64,000 nucleotides of DNA from NCBI RefSeq assembly GCF_002557795.1, contig NZ_CP023777.1, positions 558,001 through 622,000 on the forward strand, given 5' to 3'. The notes under the pieces are model-generated. The model was not told the DNA's origin. It was given only the letters and a program-made list of their open reading frames with translations, and did no database searches. Position 1 is the first letter of the stretch, and each line of letters begins with the position of its first letter. The position numbers and the translations under genes were made by a program. The stretch comes from Chitinophaga caeni. GTDB lineage: Bacteria > Bacteroidota > Bacteroidia > Chitinophagales > Chitinophagaceae. This document shows positions 53,452-63,000 of this stretch, one piece after another.

Positions 53452-55086
53452 ATGAATAGTTTCGAGATTGCTGCAAACCTCATAGATATTGAGGCCAAAA
53501 GGATATTCCCTGCCATAATTAGCGTGGATAACGGCATGATAACCGCCATTTCTCCTACCGACCAACCGGTGGAAAATTTCATTTTACCCGGTTTTATCGA
53601 TGCCCATGTGCATATTGAAAGCTCCATGCTGATCCCTTCTGAATTTGCCCGTTTGGCTTCCATCCACGGCACCGTGGCAACTGTCTCTGATCCCCACGAG
53701 ATTGCAAATGTTTTGGGGATAAAAGGGGTAGAATTCATGTTGGATAACGCTAAGAAAGTTCCTTTTTACTTCAATTTCGGGGCGCCGTCTTGCGTGCCCG
53801 CCACATCTTTTGAAACCGCCGGAGCCGCAGTAACCGCCGGTGATGTGGACGCCCTTCTACAAAGGGATGATATTAAATATTTATCGGAAATGATGAATTT
53901 CCCGGGTGTGCTCCATAAAGACCCCGACGTGATGCAAAAAATCGCCGCCGCCCGTAAATACGGGAAACCGGTTGATGGTCATGCACCCGGCTTAACGGGG
54001 GAAGCCGCCAGGGAATATGTAGCTGCCGGGATCAACACGGATCATGAATGTTTTACCGCGGGGGAAGCCCTAGAAAAGCTGGACCTAGGTATGAAAATCC
54101 TGATACGGGAAGGAAGCGCAGCCAAGAACTTTGATGCCCTAGCCCCGCTAATTCCAAAGCATGCCGACAATATGATGTTTTGCAGCGATGACAAACACCC
54201 GGACAGTTTACTGGAAGGACATATTAATGTGCTGGTCAAAAGATCCTTGGACCTGGGCTATGACCTGTATGACGTTCTGAAGATGGCTTGTATCAACCCG
54301 GTTCAACATTATGACTTAGCATCCGGCACACTGAAAGTAGGCCACCCGGCTGATTTCATCATAGTAGATAACACCAAGGATTTCAACGTGTTAAAGACTT
54401 TTGTGAAAGGTGAGTTGATCGCTGAAAACGGGAAGACTTTCATTCGCTCCGTTTATACCCAACCCATCAATCAATTCAACACTTCTATGAAATCTTTGAT
54501 GGACTTCGAAGTACGGGCAAACGACCCTGCTTCAAAGAACCAGGAAGTGCCGGTAATTGTAGCGCTGGATGGGCAGTTAATAACATTAGCGGAAAAGGCG
54601 GTTCTCCCTGTGCTGGATGGGCTCATTCACGCTGATCTTCAGCAGAATGTATTAAAAATAGCCGTGGTAAACCGCTATCAAGATGCCCCCGTTGCCGTAG
54701 GGTTCGTAAAAAACTTCGGATTAAAAAAAGGCGCCATCGCTTCCAGCATAGCACATGATAGTCATAATATCATCGTAGTTGGAGTAGATGATAAAAGCAT
54801 CGTTGAAGCGGTTAATCTTATCATTGATGGTCAAGGCGGCATCAGCGTTTCTACTACCGGCAGACTGCAATACCTACCGCTCCCGGTAGCAGGATTAATG
54901 AGTCATTTGGATGCGTTTGATATAGCTTCTCAATATACCCAGGTGGACAGTTCTGTAAAAAAAGATTTGGGTTCAACACTGGAAGCTCCATTCATGACAT
55001 TATCATTTATGGCATTGCTGGTAATTCCACATTTGAAACTAAGTGACCTGGGCTTATTTAATGGCGATACTTTCCAGTTTGTGTAG
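53452..55086 (+). CDS. ade: adenine deaminase
   Basis: 544 residues, an amidohydrolase of the Ade type. The metal-binding motif HVHIESSML is at about residue 50-58 (DAHVHIE), EMMNFPGVL in the middle, DGHAPGL for the third metal ligand and SDDKHPDSL for the catalytic Asp. The C-terminal domain (GLKKGAIASSIAHDSHNIIVVG) is also intact. It converts adenine to hypoxanthine in purine salvage, using Mn or Fe. A TAnnTTTG box lies upstream. It is a single gene; no purine transporter is near. Confidence 0.95.
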   Translation: MNSFEIAANLIDIEAKRIFPAIISVDNGMITAISPTDQPVENFILPGFIDAHVHIESSMLIPSEFARLASIHGTVATVSDPHEIANVLGIKGVEFMLDNAKKVPFYFNFGAPSCVPATSFETAGAAVTAGDVDALLQRDDIKYLSEMMNFPGVLHKDPDVMQKIAAARKYGKPVDGHAPGLTGEAAREYVAAGINTDHECFTAGEALEKLDLGMKILIREGSAAKNFDALAPLIPKHADNMMFCSDDKHPDSLLEGHINVLVKRSLDLGYDLYDVLKMACINPVQHYDLASGTLKVGHPADFIIVDNTKDFNVLKTFVKGELIAENGKTFIRSVYTQPINQFNTSMKSLMDFEVRANDPASKNQEVPVIVALDGQLITLAEKAVLPVLDGLIHADLQQNVLKIAVVNRYQDAPVAVGFVKNFGLKKGAIASSIAHDSHNIIVVGVDDKSIVEAVNLIIDGQGGISVSTTGRLQYLPLPVAGLMSHLDAFDIASQYTQVDSSVKKDLGSTLEAPFMTLSFMALLVIPHLKLSDLGLFNGDTFQFV

Positions 55087-55570
55087 CGCGAATAGGTATG
55101 AGCTAGGGAGTTGTATCCGCTCTCTTGCCCCGACCTATACGCCAAAAACCTTGCTGGCACTAACTTTCAAGCCGTAGGTATTCGAAAGCTGTTTTCTTGT
55201 TTTGACCTTCAATTTTATTTTGAAATAACCTGCCCCCCGCTAGTACAAGCTCGGAAGCTTGAACTAGCGGGGGCAACAACGTTCAACTGATAGAACATCG
55301 TGTTCGATAGCAATAGTAATCCAATAAGTGGTAGTTCGTGGTGCAAGGAGTAATTACCATTTCGTTTCCGGTACAATTGCAAACGTCCTATTGTATGGGT
55401 CAGAGCTTGGAAGCTCGAACCAGCTAGGATTTTGGGCATAAGGGCAAACCATTCAAAACCCGAACCCAGTGTTCGAACACCTATGGTTAGAAAGCCCGGA
55501 CCTGGATGGATTTCTAAAACACCATTGGCTCGGAAGCATTAAATCCAGCGCTTCATCTTTTTTAGGAAAA
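55087..55570. repeat. 484-bp non-coding stretch with a hairpin and related short repeats
   Basis: Short frames exist but look like noise. A 12-bp stem (near 55234-55245 with 55263-55274; GCTAGT / ACTAGC core) forms a long hairpin. Its loop/right arm segment at 55248-55268 is repeated at 55404-55424 with 18 of 21 positions identical, differing only by C/T changes; a third partial copy (GGCTCGGAAGCA) is at 55528-55539. The region lies between convergent ade and anmK. It looks like a decayed palindromic repeat element rather than a gene. Confidence 0.55.
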
Positions 55571-56662
55571 TTAGGCCAGCCACAAAGCCCCATTGATACT
55601 ATCCCTAGATGCGCCCGTGACAGAATGTAATACGTTGACTTCTTCACGCCAACGCAAGGTGCCCATCAAGGCCATAACCAACGCTTCTTTATAATTGATG
55701 GTCATTTCATCCGGCACAATAATATCAATCCCTAATGGAGAGAGCATCTCATCCATCACTTCGAGTAAGAAGCGGTTGTGCGCACCTCCACCGGTAACAA
55801 GCATCTTATTGGTTGATTGATTAGCGTTATTACTAATTAACATTTGAACCGCCGCGGTAATTTGCTCCGCGATATGTTGCACCACGGTACGTAATTTCGT
55901 TTGTACACTCAAGGAAGATCCTTGCAATAGCGGCAGCATCACTTCTATACCGAAACTATTATCGAGCGACTTTGGATATGGTTTAGAAAAATAAGGATCC
56001 GAATTTAATCGCCCCAAAAGCCCCGCGTCAACAATGCCACCGGAAGCCAATTGTCCTCCATCATCATAATCTTTGCCCAGGGCATTAGCCAAGGTATTTA
56101 AAAGCCTGTTTGCCGCGCATATATCAAAAGCAACATAATCCTTTCCTATAATAGAAGAGATGTTTGCAATTCCACCCAGGTTCAACCAGAAATCATATCC
56201 CGGCATCAGCCATTTTTCCCCGATCGGTACAATGGGTGCCCCTTGTCCGCCTAAGGCGATATCCATAGAACGTAAATCTGTAATAACCGGGAGATTGGTT
56301 TCAGCGGCAATACTTGCGCCATCGCCCAACTGCGCCGTCATTTTTGCTTCCGGTGCATGAAAAACGGTATGCCCGTGAGAAGCTATGAAATGGACTTTAT
56401 GCTCCAATTGATGTTTTGCAATGAACGCATTAACCTGTTGACCAATATAATGCCCATACGCAGTATGTAGTTTCATGTAATCCAACGCGTTATAACTGGT
56501 AGCGGCTTTCAACTTCCCAATCCATTCTTCACTATAAGGAATACAATCCGCTGTCTGGATTTCATAAGTCCACTGGCCGCCGATTTCAGTCAACTCCACC
56601 TTTACAATGTCCAAACCATCCAGTGAGCTGCCACTCATTAAACCGATTACATGGTAAACCAT
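55571..56662 (-). CDS. anmK: anhydro-N-acetylmuramic acid kinase
   Basis: 363 residues from the ATG at 56662 (MVYHVIGLMSGSSLDGLDIV). The longer frame upstream has no family resemblance, so this start is chosen. ASKHA-fold motifs are visible: GLMSGSSLDGLD (phosphate 1), HGHTVFHAPE, QLGDGASIAAET, VAFDICAANRLLN and MLVTGGGAHNRFLLE. It phosphorylates and opens anhydroMurNAc during recycling of cell-wall turnover products. The divergent neighbour is the vWA protein, 136 bp away. Confidence 0.95.
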   Translation of the reverse strand: MVYHVIGLMSGSSLDGLDIVKVELTEIGGQWTYEIQTADCIPYSEEWIGKLKAATSYNALDYMKLHTAYGHYIGQQVNAFIAKHQLEHKVHFIASHGHTVFHAPEAKMTAQLGDGASIAAETNLPVITDLRSMDIALGGQGAPIVPIGEKWLMPGYDFWLNLGGIANISSIIGKDYVAFDICAANRLLNTLANALGKDYDDGGQLASGGIVDAGLLGRLNSDPYFSKPYPKSLDNSFGIEVMLPLLQGSSLSVQTKLRTVVQHIAEQITAAVQMLISNNANQSTNKMLVTGGGAHNRFLLEVMDEMLSPLGIDIIVPDEMTINYKEALVMALMGTLRWREEVNVLHSVTGASRDSINGALWLA

Positions 56663-56797
56663 CTCTAAAAATTTTGGCAAAGGTAACATCCTAAATTCAA
56701 AAGCCCAACCTGGGGCCAGGCATAAAAAGTTTAATGTGTCTTGTGGAATTTGATAGCGCCACTGCATCATGACAATAAATCTCAAAATCGGTCAATT

Positions 56798-58684
56798 ATG
56801 AAAAATATATTCCTACTAACATTAAGTTTGCTTTGCAACCAGTTACTAAATGCACAATCGATCAAGGTGAGTGGCACCGTAGTTGATAAAAATGGTCATC
56901 CATTGGCCCAAGTCAGCATCAATGAAGAAAATGTTGGGTTGATCGCGCTTACAACTACCACGGGCGCCTTCGAGATCCTGGTAAAAGATTCCACCCACAG
57001 GATCATCTTTCAGCTACCACGCTATACAAACCATGTACAAAAATTTAATGCTAACAGCTCCAATGTGAAGATTGTTCTGAATGGAGGGAAAGGAGATTCC
57101 ATTACACCGGGATTATTAGCTGAAGTGTCCGTTGTGGGGCACGCACCGCTTGTCAAGAAAAACTATACTGCTAGCCAAAGTATAAGTATCAGCGGCGACG
57201 GAAGCGGCAGCTACATGAGCCGCCGGATGCCTATGCAGGAAAATGAAGAATATGCTTCCCGCACCGAGAATGATTTTCATAGGGTGAAAAATGCCGCGCT
57301 CAGCACTTTCTCCATCGACGTTGACCGGGCATCATATAGCAATGTGCGCCGCTATTTAAACGACGGACAACTCCCGCCGAAAAATGCCGTCAAAATCGAG
57401 GAATTGATCAATTATTTCGACTATAATTACCCGCAACCGGAAGCCGGCAACCCGGCCGGGATCAGCGCCGAGCTTGGGAATTGCCCTTGGAACAAGGAAC
57501 ATTTCCTGGCGAGGATAGCAGTACAGGCGGAAAAAATCCCAACCACTTCATTACCATCATCCAACCTGGTATTCCTGATCGATGTTTCAGGTTCCATGTG
57601 GTCGGAGAATAAATTACCGCTCGTGAAGAAAGCTTTCAGGGTTTTGGTGGATCAACTCCGGCCCCAAGACCGCGTTGCGATCGTAACTTATGCCGGCAAT
57701 GCAGGGTTAGTATTAGAATCAACGCCCGGTAGCCAGAAATCCAAGATATTGAATGCCATCGATGAACTGCAAGCCGGGGGATCTACCGCGGGCGGAGCCG
57801 GGATTCAACTGGCATATAAAATAGCGCAGCTAAATTTAATTGCGCCCGGTAATAATCGCGTGATATTAGCCACGGACGGGGACTTTAATGTCGGTATATC
57901 AAACCCCGGTTCCTTGCAAGACCTGATCAGCAAGGAGAAGGAGAAAGGTATTTACTTATCTGTGCTGGGTTTCGGTATGGGAAACCTGAAAGACGACAAC
58001 TTGGAAACCTTGGCAGACAAGGGAAATGGGAACTATGCTTATATCGATAATTTCGAAGAAGCCCGCCGTACTTTCGTTACGGAGTTTGGTGGAACCATGT
58101 TTACGGTAGCAGATGATGTGAAACTTCAGATCGAGTTCAATCCTAAGTGGATAAAGGCTTACAGGTTAGTAGGTTATGAAAACAGGTTATTGAATGATGA
58201 AGACTTTAACGATGATAAAAAAGATGCGGGGGAAATGGGTTCCGGCCATACGGTAACAGCCCTGTATGAACTCGTTCCCGTTAATGCCGTGTTCCGTCAA
58301 GGGAAAATAGATGATCTTAAATACCAGGAAGTTGTGAGCTTATCAAAATACAGCCAAGAAGTGCTTACCGTGAAAATGCGCTACAAAAAGCCCGGCCAAA
58401 AGCAAAGCTTGCTACTGAGTAAAGTCCTCATGATGAACGCATACAAAAATACCGAAGCGAAAGCCAGCGAAGATTTCCGTTTCAGCGCAGCCGTGGCCAC
58501 ATTTGGGTTGATATTGAGTGATTCCAAGTATAAATCCTCTGCCAGCTTCGACATGGCGCTCACTTTGGCGAAAAATGCCAAGGGGAATGATGAAGAAGGC
58601 TACCGCGCGGAATTTATCCAGATGATTAAAAAAGCAGCCCTGCTGGCGAACACTACCGCTAAGAATGAAGTAGGCACCAAGTAG
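56798..58684 (+). CDS. YfbK-like vWA protein with N-terminal carboxypeptidase-regulatory-like domain
   Basis: 628 residues from the ATG at 56798 (MKNIFLLTLSLLCNQLLNAQ, a signal peptide). The first 75 mature residues form a CarboxypepD_reg-like beta domain (IKVSGTVVDKNGHPLAQVSI). Then comes the YfbK N-terminal region (FSIDVDRASYSNVRRYL, VKIEELINYFDYNYPQP), a vWA domain with the MIDAS motif DVSGSMWSE, and the DUF3520-type C-terminus (ALYELVPVNA, FRFSAAVATFGLIL). Function is unknown; it is extracytoplasmic and likely binds a metal-dependent partner. The fusion of the two modules is common in Bacteroidota. Confidence 0.9.
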   Translation: MKNIFLLTLSLLCNQLLNAQSIKVSGTVVDKNGHPLAQVSINEENVGLIALTTTTGAFEILVKDSTHRIIFQLPRYTNHVQKFNANSSNVKIVLNGGKGDSITPGLLAEVSVVGHAPLVKKNYTASQSISISGDGSGSYMSRRMPMQENEEYASRTENDFHRVKNAALSTFSIDVDRASYSNVRRYLNDGQLPPKNAVKIEELINYFDYNYPQPEAGNPAGISAELGNCPWNKEHFLARIAVQAEKIPTTSLPSSNLVFLIDVSGSMWSENKLPLVKKAFRVLVDQLRPQDRVAIVTYAGNAGLVLESTPGSQKSKILNAIDELQAGGSTAGGAGIQLAYKIAQLNLIAPGNNRVILATDGDFNVGISNPGSLQDLISKEKEKGIYLSVLGFGMGNLKDDNLETLADKGNGNYAYIDNFEEARRTFVTEFGGTMFTVADDVKLQIEFNPKWIKAYRLVGYENRLLNDEDFNDDKKDAGEMGSGHTVTALYELVPVNAVFRQGKIDDLKYQEVVSLSKYSQEVLTVKMRYKKPGQKQSLLLSKVLMMNAYKNTEAKASEDFRFSAAVATFGLILSDSKYKSSASFDMALTLAKNAKGNDEEGYRAEFIQMIKKAALLANTTAKNEVGTK

Positions 58685-58746
58685 AAAATAAGCATCGGTT
58701 AATCGGTCAAAATGTGCTATTTTGCCAGTGCAAAACCGGTAATGCT

Positions 58747-59403
58747 ATGATTATTAACTTGAGTGAGAACAACTCTATCGTCAGTGAATGGCTCAGCGAG
58801 ATACGCGATGAAAAAGTCCAACAAGACCGGATGCGATTCCGAAGGAATTTGGCCAGGGTAGGCGAGGTAGCTGCTTACGAAATCAGCAAGTCTTTAAAGT
58901 ATACCGAGAAAGAAGTAGAAACCCCGCTGGGTTCGGCCAATTGCAAGGTATTTAAAGAACAGCCGGTCTTGGGAACAATTTTAAGGGCAGGCTTGGCGTT
59001 ACATGAGGGTTTGGTGAATTATTTTGATAAGGCAGATCATGCATACATTTCCGCTTACCGGAAACATAAGAGGGACGGCACTTTCGAAATCAGCCTCGAA
59101 TACGTGTCATGCCCACCGCTAGATGACAAGGTGTTGATTCTCTCGGATCCGATGTTGGCCACCGGGGCATCGTTGGTAACCACCATTGAACAGTTAATCG
59201 AATTTGGGAAACCCGCTCATATCCATATTGTAACAGCTATTGCTTGCACGGTAGGGATCGAGTATGTACAAAGAAATATAGACGCAACCACCATCAGCAT
59301 TTGGGCCGGCGATATCGATGATGAATTAACAGCCAAAGGATATATCGTTCCGGGATTAGGCGATGCCGGGGATCTCGCGTTTGGCACCAAGGTGCAACAA
59401 TAA
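58747..59403 (+). CDS. upp: uracil phosphoribosyltransferase
   Basis: 218 residues from the ATG at 58747 (MIINLSENNSIVSEWLSEIR). An upstream ATG at 58714 would add eleven residues and is less likely. The PRPP-binding loop is LILSDPMLATGASLVTTIE (around residue 130), the preceding GTILRAGLALHEGL is the uracil-site region, and the C-terminal GDAGDLAFGT is the flexible arm. It makes UMP from uracil and PRPP in pyrimidine salvage. The gene is 62 bp after the vWA gene on the same strand. Confidence 0.95.
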   Translation: MIINLSENNSIVSEWLSEIRDEKVQQDRMRFRRNLARVGEVAAYEISKSLKYTEKEVETPLGSANCKVFKEQPVLGTILRAGLALHEGLVNYFDKADHAYISAYRKHKRDGTFEISLEYVSCPPLDDKVLILSDPMLATGASLVTTIEQLIEFGKPAHIHIVTAIACTVGIEYVQRNIDATTISIWAGDIDDELTAKGYIVPGLGDAGDLAFGTKVQQ

Positions 59404-59642
59404 GGCGATTCCCGGGAAGATTAGTGATAGGCTATACAAGATTCGTTATTTAAATTCCCTTTTTATACTTTCGATCAATAAAAGTGTTGCAGCTTACAAA
59501 TTTGTAAACCGGAATCAATGATTTTCTTGAAGGGAATTATAAACAATTCAATAAGTGACACTTACAACAAATGTGTAGACATATCATTCAAATTGAATCG
59601 ATGATATATAATAATTATATAAATTTAATTTGAAATATGAAT

Positions 59643-59650
59643 TATGTTTG
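59643..59650 (+). promoter_or_regulatory. -7 box (TATGTTTG) upstream of the PorP/SprF gene
   Basis: Exact TAnnTTTG match 50 bp before the ATG at 59700. No TTG at the expected -33 distance. Confidence 0.4.
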
Positions 59651-59699
59651 CTACCTTCACATTGTATAGTGTCTATCCTATATTGCTATAACCTGTTGT

Positions 59700-60716
59700 A
59701 TGAAACGAGTTCTATTATCTTTAGCCATTATCCTTATTACGATCTGCGCAAAAGCGCAAGACCCTCATTTTACACAATTCTTTGCTTCCCCGCTTACCTT
59801 GAATCCGGCATTTACAGGATACTTTTCAGGTGATTTCAGGATTGCAGGGAATTATCGTTCTCAATGGAGTAGCGTTACTTCACCGTATGTTACCGGGACT
59901 GTTTCAGCAGATTTCGGCATCTTGAAAAATTCTATACCGTACACCGATACTTGGGGTGTAGGTATTTTAGCTTTATATGATAAAACCGGCTCCGGTGCTT
60001 TAACTACCACTTACGCAGCTATCAGTACAGCTTACCACAAAGGCTTGGATGTAGATGGCAACCATACCTTGGGTTTAGGTGTACAAATGGCATTGGTAAA
60101 CAAGCGCATCGACCAAACAAAATTGATCTTTGAAAATCAAATTGGTAATACCGGCTTCGACCCGTCTTTACCAAGTGGTGAAACGATAGCTAACCCTAGT
60201 ATCGGGTACATGGATTATAACGTTGGTTTATTATATAACGGTTTAGTGGGCGAGTCATCGAATTTGTATATCGGTGCATCGTATTATCACTTTACAGAGC
60301 CTGTTGAATCCTTTCTCGATAAATCTAGCAGCAACCGGTTAAGCAGTCGCTATACTGTCCATGCAGGGGGTTCATTCCCGGTTATGGAAAACAACCGCGT
60401 GTATTTAAGCGCTTACCATATGCGCCAAAATACGGCAACGGAAACGTCGATCGGCGGCGCCTTCGGATTTTTGGTGAATGGCATTCCGGAGCAACCGACC
60501 ATGTTCTACCTGGGAGCTTGGTACCGTTATAAAGATGCTTTTAATCCTTATGTTGGGCTGGAAGTGAAGAACTTTCAAGTGGGTCTCAGTTATGATTTGA
60601 ACGTTTCAACTTTGAGGGCTGCATCTAATTATCGCGGTGGTATGGAGTTGTCCGTGATTTATATTCACAGAACGGATCAGAATCGCCAATACCGCACGCT
60701 CTGCCCAAGATTCTAA
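59700..60716 (+). CDS. PorP/SprF family type IX secretion system membrane protein
   Basis: 338 residues. The signal peptide (MKRVLLSLAIILITICAKAQ) is followed by the family start DPHFTQFFASPLTLNPAFTGY and repeated outer-membrane beta strands (FRIAGNYRSQW, HTLGLGVQMALVNKR, SNLYIGASYYHF, PTMFYLGAWYRYKDAFNPYVGLEVK). PorP/SprF proteins work with the type IX secretion system and often anchor an adjacent large adhesin. No adhesin gene with a C-terminal T9SS signal lies next to it here. The strong terminator at 60743-60773 shows it is the last gene of its transcript. Confidence 0.92.
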   Translation: MKRVLLSLAIILITICAKAQDPHFTQFFASPLTLNPAFTGYFSGDFRIAGNYRSQWSSVTSPYVTGTVSADFGILKNSIPYTDTWGVGILALYDKTGSGALTTTYAAISTAYHKGLDVDGNHTLGLGVQMALVNKRIDQTKLIFENQIGNTGFDPSLPSGETIANPSIGYMDYNVGLLYNGLVGESSNLYIGASYYHFTEPVESFLDKSSSNRLSSRYTVHAGGSFPVMENNRVYLSAYHMRQNTATETSIGGAFGFLVNGIPEQPTMFYLGAWYRYKDAFNPYVGLEVKNFQVGLSYDLNVSTLRAASNYRGGMELSVIYIHRTDQNRQYRTLCPRF

Positions 60717-60742
60717 TAATAAATTTACTGGAAACATATTCG

Positions 60743-60773
60743 AACCGCTTCTGCATAGGGAAGCGGTTTTTTA
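60743..60773 (+). terminator. intrinsic terminator after PorP/SprF
   Basis: 9-bp stem AACCGCTTC / GAAGCGGTT, 8-base loop, then TTTTTT. It also lies at the end of the glycosylase gene coming from the other side. Confidence 0.88.
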
Positions 60774-61388
60774 TTATACGCTAAGACCTTTCCCTTTACT
60801 ACGCCAAGGGTTGTCCTTAATATAAAACCTGTACGGCAGGTAAGCATCATCCCCGGCATAATCTATTCCGACCCTGGTAGTTTCAACAATATCAGAATCG
60901 TCCAATACAATTTCCCTAGGTTCCACCCAGATTCTATTGCCCAATACATCTTGCCCCAATTCGTTTTTGGTAATGCCCAGCGCTTTTGTAAGTGTACCGG
61001 GGCCATTTGTCAAACTATAATCGAGCCTAAGTTTTCCCCTTCGTTCCAACATAACATCTATACCTTCTAATGGTTGAATAGCGCGAAGCATAACCCCTTG
61101 CGGGATACCAGGTTTATTAGTAATAATATTGAGTAGAAAATGGAGTCCATAGATTTGATAGACGTAGGCCACCCCGCCTTGTCCATACATGATCTCTGTG
61201 CGCGGTGTTCTTTTGTTATTATAAGCATGTGAAGCCCTATCGTTGATACCTGCGTAAGCCTCTGTATCTACGATCAAGCCCGTGGTAATCTTTCCTTGTA
61301 GCTTGGTAACAATTTTACATCCGAGTAAATCTTTTGCCACTTGTAAGACATCGGGCCTAGTATAAAAGGAACGATTCAATTTAGCCAT
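60774..61388 (-). CDS. DNA-3-methyladenine glycosylase (Mpg/AAG family)
   Basis: 204 residues from the ATG at 61388 (MAKLNRSFYTRP). Family motifs: DVLQVAKDLLGCKIV, GLIVDTEAYAGINDRASHAY with the catalytic Glu, RTEIMYGQGGVAYVYQIYGLH, and TNGPGTLTKALGI. It removes alkylated purines from DNA in base excision repair. A start five codons upstream is possible. The gene converges on the PorP/SprF gene. Confidence 0.94.
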   Translation of the reverse strand: MAKLNRSFYTRPDVLQVAKDLLGCKIVTKLQGKITTGLIVDTEAYAGINDRASHAYNNKRTPRTEIMYGQGGVAYVYQIYGLHFLLNIITNKPGIPQGVMLRAIQPLEGIDVMLERRGKLRLDYSLTNGPGTLTKALGITKNELGQDVLGNRIWVEPREIVLDDSDIVETTRVGIDYAGDDAYLPYRFYIKDNPWRSKGKGLSV

Positions 61389-61459
61389 GATCAAAAATAT
61401 CACTATTTTTAGTTACCATTGTATGGAATGGTATTGATCACGTATTAAAAAGTATCGTA

Positions 61460-62212
61460 TTGTTTTCAATCAGGGAAGTTCTGGGCGCCATCCAGGCTTA
61501 CGGAAAGGCACACCAATTCATCAAGCAACATAAGTTGTGGAAATGGATCATCATACCCGGTATCATTTATTGCATTTTATTCCTTTTAGGGATCGTGTTT
61601 GTATGGTCATATATCGGGGATCTCGTGGACTCCCTCATGAATTTATTACATCTTAAACAATGGGTCAATTCATTACAGAATAGTTTGATAAACTTCCTCT
61701 TTATATTGGTTGGATTTTGCATCCGCGTCATTACGATATTATTGTATATTTCCTTCTTTAAATATTTTTTCTTGATTTTAGGCGCTCCATTGTTTGCATT
61801 CTTAAGCGAAAAAACGGAAGCCATTATGCAGCACCGGGATTTTCCTTTTAGCTGGTCACAGTTTTTAAAGGATATTTGGAGAGGTGTAAAGATTTCCTTG
61901 CGGAACATGGTATATCAAACTTTGTTAACAATCGGTTTAATCATCTTGGCCTTCGTACCATTGTTCGGTTTAATTACTCCATTGCTTACCTGGTTGGTTG
62001 AATGCTATTACTGGGGATTCTCCATGATGGACTATACCTTTGAACGGCGTCAATTAAGCATTCCGGAAAGTATAAAGTATATAAATCAACATAAAGGCAT
62101 GGCCATCGGAAACGGCTTGGTGTATTACCTATTTATATTTATTCCTATCATTGCACCTTGTTATGCCGTCATCGCGGCTACTATACATTTACAAGAAAAG
62201 AAGATTCCATGA
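61460..62212 (+). CDS. EI24/CysZ-like membrane protein
   Basis: 250 residues with five to six hydrophobic segments (about 30-52, 78-100, 104-115, 150-178, 210-240) and the EI24 (PF07264) pattern: ILGAPLFAFLSEKTEAIM, LKDIWRGVKISLRNMVYQ and a final VIAATIHLQEK. The family includes the sulphate permease CysZ and eukaryotic EI24. The start is the TTG at 61460; no ATG is available nearby in frame. Its stop overlaps the following methyltransferase start (ATGA), so the two are translationally coupled. Confidence 0.88.
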   Translation: MFSIREVLGAIQAYGKAHQFIKQHKLWKWIIIPGIIYCILFLLGIVFVWSYIGDLVDSLMNLLHLKQWVNSLQNSLINFLFILVGFCIRVITILLYISFFKYFFLILGAPLFAFLSEKTEAIMQHRDFPFSWSQFLKDIWRGVKISLRNMVYQTLLTIGLIILAFVPLFGLITPLLTWLVECYYWGFSMMDYTFERRQLSIPESIKYINQHKGMAIGNGLVYYLFIFIPIIAPCYAVIAATIHLQEKKIP

Positions 62213-62922
62213 AGCAAATAGGAAAAGTTTACTTGATACCAACCGTCCTCAGTGCAGATGCTTTATTTTCCTTACCTGCTTATATTACTGATGTCGCGAG
62301 AAGATTGAAGATTTTCTTCGTAGAAAATGAGCGCACTGCCCGCAGGTTTTTAAAATCCTTGGATCGTGATATCAACATCGATGAATTGTCTTTACACTTG
62401 ATGCACGAAAATCACCCGCCGGACTTAGCTTTAGCTAAAAAATATTTACAGGAGGGCAAGGAAATCGGTGTGATTAGTGAGGCGGGGTGTCCTGCAATCG
62501 CTGATCCCGGCAACCTCATCGTGCAGGCGGCACACGAGCTCAAGGCCAGCGTTATCCCGATGGTGGGACCTAATTCGATTTTATTAGCCTTAATGGCTTC
62601 CGGGATGAATGGACAAAATTTTCAGTTCGTCGGCTACCTACCCATAAAGCCACCCGCACGGGGACAAGCGCTAAAGGACTTGGAAGCCCTTTCGGCCAAG
62701 AAACAACAAACCATCATCTTTATAGAAACGCCTTATAGAAACCATCAATTGATACAAGATATCGTACAAAACTGTAAGGATAATACCAGGCTTTGTATTG
62801 CTGCGGATCTTACCTCTGGTACGGAGTTTATCCGAACGCAAACGGTAAAAGCATGGAGACAAGAGCTGGACAAACTGGCTTTGCATAAACGCCCTGCAAT
62901 ATTTTTAATACAATCTTCTTAA
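62209..62922 (+). CDS. SAM-dependent methyltransferase, RsmI family
   Basis: 237 residues from the ATG at 62209, which overlaps the upstream stop codon by 4 bases. Landmarks are VYLIPTVLSADA at the N-terminus, the VENERTARRFL segment, GVISEAGCPAIADPG (SAM loop of the tetrapyrrole-methylase fold) and IPMVGPNSILLALMASG. RsmI methylates C1402 of 16S rRNA at the 2'-O. This copy is of the short variant typical of Bacteroidota, which lacks the RsmI C-terminal helices, so its target is not certain. Residue 13 on of the longer frame upstream belongs to the EI24 gene. Confidence 0.9.
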   Translation: MKQIGKVYLIPTVLSADALFSLPAYITDVARRLKIFFVENERTARRFLKSLDRDINIDELSLHLMHENHPPDLALAKKYLQEGKEIGVISEAGCPAIADPGNLIVQAAHELKASVIPMVGPNSILLALMASGMNGQNFQFVGYLPIKPPARGQALKDLEALSAKKQQTIIFIETPYRNHQLIQDIVQNCKDNTRLCIAADLTSGTEFIRTQTVKAWRQELDKLALHKRPAIFLIQSS

Positions 62923-62940
62923 ATAATAAAGCTATACATA

Positions 62941-62977
62941 AAAACGGGTGATTCCCGGTAATGGGATCACCCGTTTT
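62941..62977. terminator. bidirectional terminator hairpin
   Basis: 12-bp stem AAAACGGGTGAT / ATCACCCGTTTT plus an inner CCC/GGG, with A-run and T-run on opposite sides, between the convergent methyltransferase and the small anchored protein genes. Confidence 0.88.
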
Positions 62978-63000
62978 CATTTGAATGCGATCAGCTATTT

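Noticed and set aside
56663..56785. N-terminal extension of AnmK
   Set aside because: The kinase fold starts at MVYHVIGLMSGSS; the upstream residues are unlike the family and overlap the promoter of the divergent gene.
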